A stretch of DNA of 64,000 bases from Pseudomonas sp. SJZ074 (GCF_007828215.1 NZ_VIUE01000011.1:1-64000), one strand, 5' to 3'; positions 53,901 to 62,254 are shown, numbered from the stretch's first letter. The notes: generated by a model not told the origin, from the sequence alone. Translations and numbers: made by a program.

Positions 53901-54558
53901 TGGTATCGCCGAGAAATACATCGGCCTGGCCGAAGGCAACGGCATTTATGGCGTTCTGATAGGACGGGTAGGTGGTGATGCGCGCCTTCGGGTAAAGTTT
54001 TTCGATGTCCTGCAATGGCAGGTAGTGATAGACCATACTCAGCCGCAATCCCTCGAGATCCTCGTTCAGGGATCGGTTTTCATTGGTTCGGGTGACGAGA
54101 ACGGGCTGGTCCACGGCATAAGGAGCCGACAGGACAAGCTCGGGGTCGCGGGCTTCGAAACCGTTCGCGCTACCCAGCAGGTCGATTTGTCCATGCTTGA
54201 GCGCGGCAACGGCTGCCTCACGGGACTCGAATCGCAGGACTTTCATCGGCAGGCCGGTTGCGGCGGCGATGAGCCCGGCGTAATCGGCGGTCATGCCTTC
54301 GTAGTCGCGTCCGCTGGTAGAGAGATCGAAAGGCGGGTAATCCGGTGCGGAAGTTCCCAGGACCAACGCCTTGCGGCCACGCAACCAGTCACGCTGGGCC
54401 TCATCCAGGCTGACCTCGGGATGAGCCGTGGTCGAGCGACCCAGAAGCATGTAGTGCTCGGGCGCATCCGGCGCCGCAGCGAGTAATCCTGCATATAACC
54501 CTGCCATCAATAGCAGGAGGCATCCTTTCATGCATCTGAACATCCTGTTTATTCTCAC
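50923..54558 (-). CDS. BvgS/EvgS/RocS-type hybrid sensor kinase
   Basis: This 1,211-residue sensor has a signal sequence (CLLLLMAGLYAGLLAAA) and two tandem periplasmic venus-flytrap domains (about residues 45-280 and 300-545). A membrane helix follows near 560-580, then a PAS domain (YVRDRNGVLQSCNDSYLEVF), HisKA (SHEIRTPMNAVIG, near 727), HATPase (NLISNALKF, DSGIGISPSD), a receiver (Asp in LVIADCNMPVMSG, near 1021) and an HPt domain (His in AAHKIKGAARIV, near 1151). A GTG at 54558 overlaps the regulator stop; in-frame ATGs follow. The ligand is unknown. It phosphorylates the adjoining regulator by a four-step relay, inferred from the family. Confidence 0.93.
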   Translation of the reverse strand: MRINRMFRCMKGCLLLLMAGLYAGLLAAAPDAPEHYMLLGRSTTAHPEVSLDEAQRDWLRGRKALVLGTSAPDYPPFDLSTSGRDYEGMTADYAGLIAAATGLPMKVLRFESREAAVAALKHGQIDLLGSANGFEARDPELVLSAPYAVDQPVLVTRTNENRSLNEDLEGLRLSMVYHYLPLQDIEKLYPKARITTYPSYQNAINAVAFGQADVFLGDTISTHYMISKGYLSNIRMASFGKHESYGFGFALRRHDTRLLEIINATLNQIPIAEQAAISKRWSAGADLYLTEHRIQLTDRERRWLSGHPVVRVAVNETFAPFTFFDSDGDFRGISADLLELIRLRTGLRLEIQHKRNDSDAINALLNGQADLIAALVPSSERQQQVKFSRPYLDSSLVLLTRKQSDTPATLDQFGTRTLAITKGNPLIEWLHKQYPDIRIIEANDPSHAIELLAQGQADGSVNALVMANYFLSSHSFRDTLQISSTVGTQQALFSLATARGAPELNTILDKALTSIDPEELGVINNRWRGYVSASEHTWRTYNRLFFQVVAGVGLLLLISLAWNAYMQRQIRQRQRAELALNDQLEFMRSLVNGTPHPIYVRDRNGVLQSCNDSYLEVFDVKREDVIGKDVMSGPVSNAFEAQEYQADYQRVMAEGTALIVDRPLLIGDRKLTIYHWILPYRNSAAQVQGIIGGWIDISERRQLFDELRAAKERADDANRAKSTFLATMSHEIRTPMNAVIGMLELALMHADKGHVDRSTIAVAYESASGMLELIGDILDIARIESGHLSLAPERVNLRAMLQSVIRVFEGVARQKNLALSLQFEPSDDNPDVLVDPLRFKQVLSNLISNALKFTEQGWVKVEVRLTRSARDDTLHMQLLVSDSGIGISPSDLQRLFEPFAQADNAGRMARKGAGLGLVISRNLCRMMGGSLDLHSQPGTGTQVRVCLKLTLLPPVTASTPPEPAIETATAALNVLVVDDHSANRLLMSQQLEYLGHRYQVAHEGAEGLKTWLEGDFDLVIADCNMPVMSGYELAGAIRKHESEHRLTPCAILGFTANAQPEEKQRCQAAGMDDCLFKPISLSALSQWMKAIKPISRSNVFNVQNLHALTGGNPLYTQRLLEELLNSNRSDRQVLLDIARSGNQQALTEAAHKIKGAARIVQSPLLIQRCEALEQACHKAQARDLIDECTSALEHAMTELERVLETEIAKAK

Positions 54559-55181
54559 ACCAATGCGTTTCGTTTCGCCATTTCAATCAGTTCTACCAGA
54601 GACTTGACCTTGAGTTTCTGCATCAACCGCTTCTTATAGGTGCTGACAGTCTTATTGCTTAGAAACATACCTTTGGCTATTTCCTTGTTGGTGCGACCCT
54701 GGGCAAAAAGTTGCAGTACCATCAATTCCCGATCATTGACGTTCTTGAAGAGATCCAACTCTATACTGCGCGGGTCGTCAGGGCGCATCGGATTGAGAGC
54801 CTGACTGGGAAAATAGTTGTAGCCGGATAATACGGCCTTGATTGCGCTGACAAGTTCGCTGAGGTCTTCCTGTTTACAAACGTAACCGGAGGCTCCGGAC
54901 TGCATGCACCGGATGCCGAACAGCGTCGGTGACTGTGCCGTGAGCACCAGCGTTTTGAGCGGGGTGGTCATGGCATTGAAGCGCGAGAGGATTTCCAGCC
55001 CGTCCAGCTTGGGAATGCTGATGTCCAGGATAACCAGATCCGGCATGCATTCGCGCACCATTTGCATCGCGTCGACGCCATTGTCGGTTTCTCCTACGAC
55101 TTTATAACCTTCGTGCTCCAGGAGCATGCGAACGGCGAGGCGAATGACCGGATGATCGTCGACAATGAAAACGGAGTTCAT
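54555..55181 (-). CDS. LuxR/NarL-type response regulator, RocA1/EvgA-like
   Basis: This 208-residue protein has a receiver domain (VDDHPVIRLAVRMLLEHEGY, phospho-Asp in LVILDISIPKLDGLE) and a C-terminal LuxR helix-turn-helix (FAQGRTNKEIAKGMFLSNKTVSTYKKRLMQKL). Its stop overlaps the start of the hybrid kinase gene. In P. aeruginosa the matching Roc1 system controls fimbriae and biofilm genes; fimbrial genes are not visible here. Confidence 0.93.
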   Translation of the reverse strand: MNSVFIVDDHPVIRLAVRMLLEHEGYKVVGETDNGVDAMQMVRECMPDLVILDISIPKLDGLEILSRFNAMTTPLKTLVLTAQSPTLFGIRCMQSGASGYVCKQEDLSELVSAIKAVLSGYNYFPSQALNPMRPDDPRSIELDLFKNVNDRELMVLQLFAQGRTNKEIAKGMFLSNKTVSTYKKRLMQKLKVKSLVELIEMAKRNALV

Positions 55182-55554
55182 GAATAAAGTCCCTTGCGAG
55201 CTTAAATAAAGCGCGCACCTTAGCCCAGTTACAGCTGTGGTCGTACGAGGAGACGGGTGTACATATTCAATTTCAGAAGTTTCCTACAAAAAAAGAAGTG
55301 GGGTACTACGAGGTAATTAGGTTTTTAGTAGGTAATGGGCATGAGACGGGCGCGTTTTATGAGCGGACCACCCATTAGGACGTTGTATTAGAGCGCCTGC
55401 TCTTACGGGTAGGTTGAAAGTATGTTGTCAATACTGTGCAACTTACGTTGCAAATCCGTTGTGGGGGGGCCGGCTTCCGAAGCGAGGCGTCCGTCGCCAC
55501 GAGGGCAAACGGATCGGACGCCATCAAGAACAGGCTCGCCCCACCGGGGAAATG
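55182..55554. other. Intergenic region upstream of the response regulator gene
   Basis: About 370 bases lie between the regulator start and the end of the dgt gene. The half near 55260-55420 is AT-rich for this genome and should hold the regulator promoter. A degenerate REP-like segment (GACGCCATCAAGAACAGGCT) lies near 55518. No gene is supported. Confidence 0.5.
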
Positions 55555-56883
55555 TCACTGGCGAGTACGACCGGTCATCTCCTGTGCCATTTCGCTGGCG
55601 TAGCTGTCGGTCATCCCGGCGATGAAATCGATCATCCGCAGGAACGCAGCATGCAAAGGACCATTGGGGTCGGGTGCATTGTTCCCCAACAGGTCGAGAA
55701 TGCGACGATTCTTGAACGAGGGTGAGCGGCCCCCATGCTGTTCCAGGGCTGCACCGCAGAAGCCGTTGAGCAGGATTTCGAGTGTGGTGTATGCACCGAT
55801 TTCATTCAGGGTCTTGCGCTTGTCCTGGAATATCTTCTTGCGTGCCATGTCCTTGGCATTCAACACGCAACGCTTTGCCGGGCCATGCATATGCTCCACC
55901 AGATCACCTGCCAGCGTGCCGGCCAGTAACGCTTCCTGTTGCTCGACGAACGCCCGGGCGGCGGCGTTGGTCAGGTGTTCGATGGCCTTGCCCCGCAGGA
56001 TCGCCAGTTTGCGTCGCCGGGAATCCAGCGGTCCGAGCTGGCGGTAGGTGTCCGGAATATCATCGCCCACCAGGTCCAGGAGCAGCGACTCCACCTGGGA
56101 GTAGTCCAGTAGCTCCATTTCCACGCCATCTTCCAGGTCGATCAGTGCGTAGCAAATGTCATCGGCAGCCTCCATCAGGTACACCAGTGGATGCCGTGCC
56201 CAGCGCTGATCTTCAAGTTGGGGCAGGCCGAGCTTGTGGGCAATCTGTTCCAGCAATGGCAACTCGCTCTGGTAGCAGCCGAACTTGTGCTTCTTGTAGC
56301 CCAGGGAGTCGGCATGGCGGGCGGTCCACGGATATTTCAGGTAGGTGCCAAGGGTGGCGTAGGTCAGTCGGGTGCCTCCATCGAATTGATGGTATTCAAG
56401 CTGGGTGAGGACCCGGAACCCCTGGGCGTTGCCTTCGAAATTGAGAAAGTCGCTGCGCTCGGCCTCGCTCATGGCGTCGAGCCAGCCGCGACCTGCTGCC
56501 TGCTGGAACCAATAGCGGATAGCGTCTTCGCCGGAATGACCGAAGGGGGGGTTGCCGATATCATGGGCCAGGCAGGCCGATTGCACCACCATCCCCAGAT
56601 CGCTCGGCTCACACCAGTCGGGCAGGGCGCTGCGGATGGTTTCCCCTACGCGCATCCCCAGGGAGCGACCGACGCAACTGACTTCCAGCGAATGGGTCAG
56701 GCGCGTGTGGATGTGGTCGTTGCTGGAAACCGGGTGTACCTGCGTCTTGCGTCCGAGGCGGCGGAAGGCTCCGGAAAAGATAATGCGGTCATGGTCCTTG
56801 TGAAAAGGGCTGCGGCCCAGCTCTTCCGGGCTGTGCACAGGTTTTCCGAGGCGTTCGCGAGTCAGCAGGGTATGCCAGTCCAA
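55555..56883 (-). CDS. dgt: dGTP triphosphohydrolase
   Basis: This 442-residue HD-domain enzyme releases triphosphate from dGTP or other dNTPs. Metal ligands are visible in [10 protein letters not shown] and [18 protein letters not shown], with [14 protein letters not shown] supplying the last Asp. A TTG start at 56883 follows GGAG at 9-base spacing; no upstream ATG fits. A MITE-like repeat lies 32 bases upstream and may affect its promoter. Confidence 0.92.
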   Translation of the reverse strand: MDWHTLLTRERLGKPVHSPEELGRSPFHKDHDRIIFSGAFRRLGRKTQVHPVSSNDHIHTRLTHSLEVSCVGRSLGMRVGETIRSALPDWCEPSDLGMVVQSACLAHDIGNPPFGHSGEDAIRYWFQQAAGRGWLDAMSEAERSDFLNFEGNAQGFRVLTQLEYHQFDGGTRLTYATLGTYLKYPWTARHADSLGYKKHKFGCYQSELPLLEQIAHKLGLPQLEDQRWARHPLVYLMEAADDICYALIDLEDGVEMELLDYSQVESLLLDLVGDDIPDTYRQLGPLDSRRRKLAILRGKAIEHLTNAAARAFVEQQEALLAGTLAGDLVEHMHGPAKRCVLNAKDMARKKIFQDKRKTLNEIGAYTTLEILLNGFCGAALEQHGGRSPSFKNRRILDLLGNNAPDPNGPLHAAFLRMIDFIAGMTDSYASEMAQEMTGRTRQ

Positions 56884-56914
56884 GGCCGGTTGCTCCGTTG
56901 AGGTAGAGGTGCTC

Positions 56915-57074
56915 TAGTGTCCTGTATCACAAATACTGTGTTTTTTGACGGTGTCTGTTGCCGTCATGCTGCGTTGCCGCTCCTCGCCATAGCGGGCTAT
57001 GACTCGTCGCTGCGCCTTGCCTGACGACAACAGCCACTCGTCAAAAAAGAACGTATTTGCGAAACAGGACACTA
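56915..57074. mobile_element. 160-bp MITE-like palindromic element
   Basis: The ends TAGTGTCCTGTATCACAAAT and its near complement (ending ACAGGACACTA at 57074) match at 20 of 22 positions. Inner sequences also pair (TTTTTTGACG with CGTCAAAAAA; CTGTTGCCGTCA with TGACGACAACAG), so the whole element can fold into one long hairpin. It is bounded by TA on both sides, as with Tc1/mariner/IS630 insertions. It contains no gene. Confidence 0.8.
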
Positions 57075-57107
57075 GCTTCCCGGTTCGTGAAGCGTCCCGC
57101 AAGCCCG

Positions 57108-57443
57108 TCAGGGTTTGCGTACGTTGCGGGCAAGTTTGATCAGCGGCACCAGCGTCGTTGCCAGCCGGATCAGGCGAACCAGGCCACTGCTGCGTCCGCT
57201 GCGGGTCCGCTTGCCACCGATGAAACCGAGCAAGGACACGGCTGCCATGCCCCAGAGTGGCGCATGCTTGATGCCGAAGCCTTCATGCCAGCTCTGCCCA
57301 AGGCCACGCACCCGTTGCAGGGGGTGCAGCAGCTGGCGCGTTTCCTGGCGGATTTCCTGGCGATGCATTTCCATGCGCAGGCGTACCAGCGCTTTGCGCA
57401 TTTCCTGCCGGGTGCGGGCTTGAGGAATGTCGGGCAGGCTCAT
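57108..57443 (-). CDS. Hypothetical protein, third gene of the YqjD/YqjE-type operon
   Basis: This 111-residue basic protein has a predicted N-terminal amphipathic helix (RQEMRKALVRLRMEMHRQEIR), a hydrophobic segment near residues 67-79 (PLWGMAAVSLLGFIGG) and a C-terminal LIRLATTLVPLIKL. Its position corresponds to YqjK in E. coli, though resemblance is weak. Its start overlaps the stop of the preceding gene by 4 bases. Confidence 0.75.
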   Translation of the reverse strand: MSLPDIPQARTRQEMRKALVRLRMEMHRQEIRQETRQLLHPLQRVRGLGQSWHEGFGIKHAPLWGMAAVSLLGFIGGKRTRSGRSSGLVRLIRLATTLVPLIKLARNVRKP

Positions 57444-57829
57444 GGCAACAGACGCTCCCGGTCGTTGGTCAGTTCTTCGAGTGTGGCATGGAAGGGGGTC
57501 GATTCATCGTAGATCGCGGCCCGGAGTCGAAGGCCACAGAACAATGCCGCCAACAGATAGAACAGGCACAGGCCGATGATGCCCGCGAGTCGATAGGTGT
57601 CCCATACCAGGATCAGCACCAGGGTCGAGAGGCCTACCAGGAGCAGCAAGGCAAAGACCAGGGCCAGGCCGGCGAACAGCAGCAGGCTGACAGTCCGGGC
57701 TTTCTGCTCCTGCAGTTCCATGCCGAACAGTTCGACGTGGCTGTGCAACAGCCCGAGAAACGCCGCGCCCAGGCGGCGGGCTGAAGAAGTTGTGCCCGAT
57801 TCGGACGCGCCGGAGTCGTTGATATCCAT
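57440..57829 (-). CDS. YqjE/holin-superfamily III membrane protein
   Basis: The protein has 129 residues. Two adjacent transmembrane helices (VSLLLFAGLALVFALLLLVGLST and LAGIIGLCLFYLLAALFCGL) follow a soluble N terminus (RRLGAAFLGLLHSHVELFGMELQEQ), the usual YqjE layout. It follows the DUF883 gene with a 1-base gap. Confidence 0.85.
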   Translation of the reverse strand: MDINDSGASESGTTSSARRLGAAFLGLLHSHVELFGMELQEQKARTVSLLLFAGLALVFALLLLVGLSTLVLILVWDTYRLAGIIGLCLFYLLAALFCGLRLRAAIYDESTPFHATLEELTNDRERLLP

Positions 57830-57830
57830 A

Positions 57831-58145
57831 TCAGCGCCGTGTCGCCAGCAGGCCGATCAGAAAGCCCACGCCAGCAGCGATGCCAACGGACTGCCAGGGA
57901 TTGGCTTGTACGTATTGCTCGGTGGCGATGACCGCAGCCTGGCCACGTTCACGCATGGAGTCTTCGGTCAGTTTGAGGGTGTCGCGGGCGCGCAGCAGCG
58001 TTTCGTGGATCTGGCTGCGCAGCTCATCGGCCTGGTCGCCCGCCAGCGTCGCGGTATGGTCCAGCAGCCGTTCGGTGTCGCTGACCAGCGTCTGAAAGTC
58101 TTCCATCAGGATTTCTTGAGCAGTCTTTGCCTGGGGTCTGGCCAT
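57831..58145 (-). CDS. YqjD/ElaB/DUF883 ribosome-associated membrane protein
   Basis: This 104-residue protein is a long amphipathic helix (LVSDTERLLDHTATLAGDQADELRSQIHETL) ending in a C-terminal transmembrane anchor with the GVGFLIGLLATRR pattern typical of the family. E. coli YqjD tethers ribosomes to the inner membrane in stationary phase. It is the first gene of a three-gene operon. Confidence 0.9.
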   Translation of the reverse strand: MARPQAKTAQEILMEDFQTLVSDTERLLDHTATLAGDQADELRSQIHETLLRARDTLKLTEDSMRERGQAAVIATEQYVQANPWQSVGIAAGVGFLIGLLATRR

Positions 58146-58216
58146 GGGTGAATCTCCGTAAATGACGTCTGAAGCGTTCGAGTATGAGCCTTGTCGGAAG
58201 GTTCAGTGAAAGTGCC

Positions 58217-58232
58217 TGGTACAACTTTTGCT
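58217..58232 (+). promoter_or_regulatory. Sigma-54 promoter of the ammonium transporter gene
   Basis: TGGTACAACTTTTGCT matches the sigma-54 consensus TGGCAC-N4-TTTGCA, with the -24 GG at 58218-58219 and the -12 GC at 58230-58231, exactly 10 bases apart. It implies NtrC-activated expression under nitrogen limitation and a leader of about 250 bases. Confidence 0.85.
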
Positions 58233-58377
58233 CGGTTTTGGCCCAAGGTTCTGCCATGTACTGGTGCGTTGCCCGCGCCGCTGCGCTGAAGCTGGGCGCA
58301 GCCCGTAAAACCTTAACCCAAATAATCAAAACCCGCGAAGCACCTCGCAACGGAACATCGCCTCGCCATTTTTCAAC

Positions 58378-58463
58378 GCACCAAAGCGGTTCGTCAGCCT
58401 CTGACTGGCAGGCGAGCGGTTTCAACTTGGTGCGCTGACAAGTCGAGCGAACCGCTTTGGTGC
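58378..58463 (+). repeat. 16-bp perfect inverted repeat in the amt leader
   Basis: GCACCAAAGCGGTTCG (58378-58393) and CGAACCGCTTTGGTGC (58448-58463) are exact complements 54 bases apart, inside the predicted leader and upstream of the start codon. The outer hexamers GCACCA/TGGTGC are NtrC half-site-like, and another TGGTGC lies at about 58428. Confidence 0.85.
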
Positions 58464-58495
58464 TTCTTTCAATTTTTTTCAGGTCTGCCAACACC

Positions 58496-59704
58496 ATGGA
58501 AAATATGCAAAGCGCCGTGGACAGTCTGGTCCACAGCTCCAACACCCTGTTCATCCTGCTAGGTGCGGTCATGGTCCTGGCCATGCATGCCGGCTTTGCG
58601 TTCCTGGAAGTTGGAACCGTCCGGCTGAAAAACCAGGTCAACGCACTGTCGAAAATCCTCAGCGATTTTGCCGTCTCGACCCTGGCCTATTTCTTCATAG
58701 GCTACTGGATTTCCTACGGCGTGACGTTCCTGCAACCGGCCGCCGTGTTGAGCACCGATCACGGCTACAGCCTGGTGAAGTTCTTTTTCCTGCTGACATT
58801 TGCCGCCGCCATTCCGGCAATCATCTCCGGCGGTATCGCCGAACGTGCCCGCTTCGCACCGCAGCTGTGCGCCACGGTGTTGATCGTGGCCTTCGTGTAT
58901 CCCTTCTTCGAAGGTGTGGTCTGGAATGGCAATTTCGGCCTGCAAGCCTGGTTGCAGGGCCGCTTCGGTGCCGGTTTCCATGACTTTGCCGGTTCCGTGG
59001 TGGTGCATGCCATGGGCGGCTGGCTGGCGCTGGCGGCGGTGCTGCTGCTCGGTCCTCGTAACGGCCGTTACCGGGAGGGGCGCCTGGTGGCGTTCGCGCC
59101 GTCGAGCATTCCATTCCTGGCCTTGGGTTCGTGGATCCTGATTGTCGGCTGGTTCGGTTTCAACGTGATGAGCGCCCAGACCCTGCCAGGGGTGAGCGGA
59201 TTGGTGGCGGTCAATTCGTTGATGGCCATGGTCGGTGGTACCGTGGCGGCATTGATCGTTGGGCGCAACGACCCCGGCTTCCTGCACAACGGTCCGCTGG
59301 CCGGGCTGGTGGCGGTCTGTGCCGGTTCCGATCTGATGCATCCGGTAGGCGCGCTGGCGACCGGGGCCATTGCGGGCGCCTTGTTTGTCTGGTGCTTCAC
59401 CGCGGCCCAGGGCAAGTGGAAGATCGACGATGTACTCGGTGTCTGGCCTTTGCATGGGTTGTGCGGCGTCTGGGGTGGCATTGCCTGTGGCATTTTTGGC
59501 CAGGACTTCCTGGGTGGTCTGGGTGGCGTCAGCCTGGTCAGCCAACTGCTCGGTACTGCACTGGGCGTCGTTATCGCACTGGCCGGCGGGTTCGCGGTCT
59601 ACGGCGTGATCAAGGCGCTGCTTGGGCTGCGCCTGACCCAGGAGCAAGAGTATTACGGCGCTGACTTGTCGATTCACAAGATCGGTGCGGTCAGCCAGGA
59701 CTGA
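58496..59704 (+). CDS. Ammonium transporter, Amt family
   Basis: This 402-residue protein has eleven predicted transmembrane segments. Pore features include FLEVGTVRLKN, AGSVVVHAMGGW (pore His) and LMHPVGALATGAIAG, with FEGVVWNGNF before them. It lacks an obvious signal peptide and the length is near that of AmtB-like proteins. No glnK gene adjoins, unlike the usual glnK-amtB pair, so this is a second Amt. A sigma-54 promoter precedes it. A weak ribosome site leaves ATG 58496 or 58505 open. Confidence 0.93.
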   Translation: MENMQSAVDSLVHSSNTLFILLGAVMVLAMHAGFAFLEVGTVRLKNQVNALSKILSDFAVSTLAYFFIGYWISYGVTFLQPAAVLSTDHGYSLVKFFFLLTFAAAIPAIISGGIAERARFAPQLCATVLIVAFVYPFFEGVVWNGNFGLQAWLQGRFGAGFHDFAGSVVVHAMGGWLALAAVLLLGPRNGRYREGRLVAFAPSSIPFLALGSWILIVGWFGFNVMSAQTLPGVSGLVAVNSLMAMVGGTVAALIVGRNDPGFLHNGPLAGLVAVCAGSDLMHPVGALATGAIAGALFVWCFTAAQGKWKIDDVLGVWPLHGLCGVWGGIACGIFGQDFLGGLGGVSLVSQLLGTALGVVIALAGGFAVYGVIKALLGLRLTQEQEYYGADLSIHKIGAVSQD

Positions 59705-59708
59705 GTCG

Positions 59709-61421
59709 TCATGTTTCCTTGTCCTGATTGCCGGGATAAAAACCGTGCAGCAGTCGGTAGCGATCGTGACGGACCTGATCCACATGCTGTCGGACCCGCT
59801 GTTCCGGCAGCCCAAGCATGATCAGGGCGTGGGAGGCCAGCATCAGGCTCGACTCCAGCAATTCCGGGACCACTTCGTCGGCCCCGGCGGCCTGCAATTC
59901 GGCCAGTTGGCTGTCGTCGCGAGTGCGTACCAGGATCGGTACCTGCGGGTTGACCCGCCGGGCTGCCCTGAGCACGGTCAGGGCGATGTCCGTCTTGTCG
60001 ACCGCGATCACCAGCAATCGGGCGCGGCTCAGCCCCACGGCAGCCAGCAGGTCTCCTCGTCTCGAATCTCCGTAATGCACGCTGCTTTCCCCGACGGTGG
60101 CTTCCTGGATGATGACCGGGTCATCATCCAGGGCAACGAAAGCCTGGCCTTCCCGGCGCAGAAATCGTCCGATGGACTGGCCGACGCGTCCGTACCCACA
60201 AATGACGACGTGATCCGAGAGGCCTGCGTTCAGCGCGTTGATCTGGTCCAGTTGCGCCTCTTCGTTGGGCTTGCGGTGCAGGCGGGCGGCGATGTTCGGC
60301 GCGGCTCGTAGCAAGAGTGGTGTGAGCAGCATCGAACAGAACGTCGCTGCCAGCAGCAGGCCACCGATGTCGGCGGGCATGAGGCGGTTCTGTTGCATCA
60401 GCGCCATCAGGGCGAAACAGAACTCGCCGCCCTGGGCCAGGGCCAGGCCGCTGCGCCAGGCGGTCTCAACGTCGCTGCCGCGCCATTTCACCAGGACGAC
60501 AACCACGCTGCCCTTGATGAGCATCAATCCCAGGGTCAGCCCAAGTATCAACAAGCCGTCATCGACGAACAGCCGCAGATCGATCAGCATGCCGATGCTG
60601 ACGAAGAACAACCCCAGCAGAATGTCGCGGAACGGACGGATATCGGCTTCGATCTGGTGCCGGTAATGACTTTCCCCCAGCAGCATGCCCGCCAGAAAGG
60701 CCCCCAGGGCCGGCGAGAGACCAAGCAGGTGGGTCAGCCATGCCGTCAGCAACACAATCACCAAGGCCAGCAGCACGAACAGCTCAGCGGAGCGGGACGC
60801 GGCGACTTCATGGAACAGGCGTGGCAGCAGCAGGCGGCTGGCCAGCAGCAAGCCGCCGAACAGGACCAGGGTCTTGCCCAACGTCAGGGGCAAGGCCCAA
60901 TACCACGCCTGTGAACTGCTGCCAGCGAACACCGGCACCAGGGTCAGCAACAGCACCGCGACAACATCCTGGAACAGCAGCACGCCGATGGCGTTCTGGC
61001 CATGGCTGCTGAAGATTTCCCCAAGGCTGGTCAACTCCTTGCTGACGATGGCCGTCGACGACAACGCCAGCCCGGCGCCGAGCAGCAACGCGGCCAATAC
61101 CGGCGCGCCGCAGAGCGTCAGCAACACACCCAGAAGCGCTCCCGAACACAGCACCTGGAGGCTGCCGAGGCCGAACACCACACGGCGCAGCTCGAGCATC
61201 CTGGACAGGGAGAATTCCAGCCCCAACGAAAACAACAGGAACACCACACCGAGCTCGGCCAGGTCCGGTAATTCATCGCTGTCATTCACCCAATCCAGGG
61301 CGGTGGGGCCTATGGCCAACCCGACGCACAGGTAGCCCAGCACCGGCGGCAGGCGCAGTCGTCGGAACAGTGCGATGACCACCAATGACGAGGCGAGAAT
61401 GATCAGCAGGTTGGCAAACAA
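59709..61421 (-). CDS. Kef/YbaL-type potassium/proton antiporter
   Basis: This 570-residue CPA2 antiporter has about twelve transmembrane helices (residues 1-380; LPPVLGYLCVGLAIGPTA near the start) and a C-terminal TrkA-N/RCK domain with the NAD-binding GYGRVGQSIGRFL. A TTG start at 61421 follows GGAG at 6-base spacing. It probably exports K+ in response to nucleotide or thiol-adduct signals; no KefF/KefG partner is adjacent. Confidence 0.9.
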   Translation of the reverse strand: MFANLLIILASSLVVIALFRRLRLPPVLGYLCVGLAIGPTALDWVNDSDELPDLAELGVVFLLFSLGLEFSLSRMLELRRVVFGLGSLQVLCSGALLGVLLTLCGAPVLAALLLGAGLALSSTAIVSKELTSLGEIFSSHGQNAIGVLLFQDVVAVLLLTLVPVFAGSSSQAWYWALPLTLGKTLVLFGGLLLASRLLLPRLFHEVAASRSAELFVLLALVIVLLTAWLTHLLGLSPALGAFLAGMLLGESHYRHQIEADIRPFRDILLGLFFVSIGMLIDLRLFVDDGLLILGLTLGLMLIKGSVVVVLVKWRGSDVETAWRSGLALAQGGEFCFALMALMQQNRLMPADIGGLLLAATFCSMLLTPLLLRAAPNIAARLHRKPNEEAQLDQINALNAGLSDHVVICGYGRVGQSIGRFLRREGQAFVALDDDPVIIQEATVGESSVHYGDSRRGDLLAAVGLSRARLLVIAVDKTDIALTVLRAARRVNPQVPILVRTRDDSQLAELQAAGADEVVPELLESSLMLASHALIMLGLPEQRVRQHVDQVRHDRYRLLHGFYPGNQDKET

Positions 61422-61600
61422 GGGACACTCCGTTTCAAGGTCTGGTACACAGCGTAGAAGGGGAAAGCTGATCAGGGTTGTCGAAAAGGCATTTGTGTTC
61501 AGTGATTTGCATCAGCATTTTGCAGACGCGGGACGCCCGGCTCGACGGTTTTCGAGGGCGCGCCTAGAATGACCGTCTATCTTTTGTGGGTCTACCTGCC

Positions 61601-61840
61601 ATGCCTCCTGAATGCCAACTGTTCGGTACCCTCGGTTGTCATCTTTGCGAAGTCGCCGAAGACGTACTGATGCCTTTCGTCGAACACGGCTTGCTGGTGG
61701 AACTGGTGGATATCGCAGAGAACGAGAAGTTGTTCGAAACCTATGGGCTGCGTATCCCGGTGCTGCGCAGGGTCGACACCGGTGAAGAACTTGATTGGCC
61801 GTTCAATGATTCCGATCGGATTGCCGCCTTTCTCAGCTGA
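61601..61840 (+). CDS. Glutaredoxin-like DUF836 protein
   Basis: This 79-residue thioredoxin-fold protein has an active-site-like CHLC in FGTLGCHLCEVAEDVL and the cis-Pro loop RIPVLRR. A GTG at 61586 would add five residues; ATG 61601 fits the fold start better. No strong ribosome site is seen. Confidence 0.82.
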   Translation: MPPECQLFGTLGCHLCEVAEDVLMPFVEHGLLVELVDIAENEKLFETYGLRIPVLRRVDTGEELDWPFNDSDRIAAFLS

Positions 61841-61873
61841 CACCGTTCCGTCCATCGTGTCCTTACGTCGCCA

Positions 61874-61915
61874 TTGGCGAAAATGCTGTTCTTCGGTTAC
61901 TGTATGCCCATACAG
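61874..61915 (+). promoter_or_regulatory. LexA (SOS) box over a predicted promoter
   Basis: CTGTATGCCCATACAG (61900-61915) matches the LexA consensus CTGT-N8-ACAG with full dyad symmetry of the outer bases. It overlaps a -10 box TACTGT (61898-61903) that is 18 bases after a -35 TTGGCG (61874-61879). This marks the next gene as part of the DNA-damage regulon. Confidence 0.88.
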
Positions 61916-61933
61916 CTATCTGGAGTGCACCCC

Positions 61934-62254
61934 TTGGTCAATGTCGAACAATTGAAGAACAGCGTGAACAGAATGTCCGTGGACGTTGTTCGCGAGGCCG
62001 TCATGGAGCTGCGCCTGGACGGACTGGTGACCGAAGGCAAGACACCCTTCAACAAACTGCATTTCAACACCTGTTTCGCTGAGATCGAAGCGCTGTTCCA
62101 GCGTGCCGGCTATCACAAGCAACTGGATGTGGTGGGTTACCAGGGCCTGTTGTATGCGTTGTACGACCCGGGTCGCTGGGAGGCGGTAGAAGTGTTGCGC
62201 TGGTTGAAGGAGTTCACCGAGGCCGCAGCCAGTCCCGCCTCGCTTCCGGCGTGA
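61934..62254 (+). CDS. SOS-regulated small conserved protein
   Basis: The protein has 106 residues from a TTG start at 61934, supported by GGAG 8 bases upstream and by the LexA box just before it; an ATG at 61874 would lie inside the promoter. The product is soluble with alternating helices (NSVNRMSVDVVREAVMELRL, FNTCFAEIEALFQRAGY). I do not know its function; from memory, P. aeruginosa carries a similar LexA-controlled gene beside an RluA-type gene. Confidence 0.8.
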   Translation: MVNVEQLKNSVNRMSVDVVREAVMELRLDGLVTEGKTPFNKLHFNTCFAEIEALFQRAGYHKQLDVVGYQGLLYALYDPGRWEAVEVLRWLKEFTEAAASPASLPA

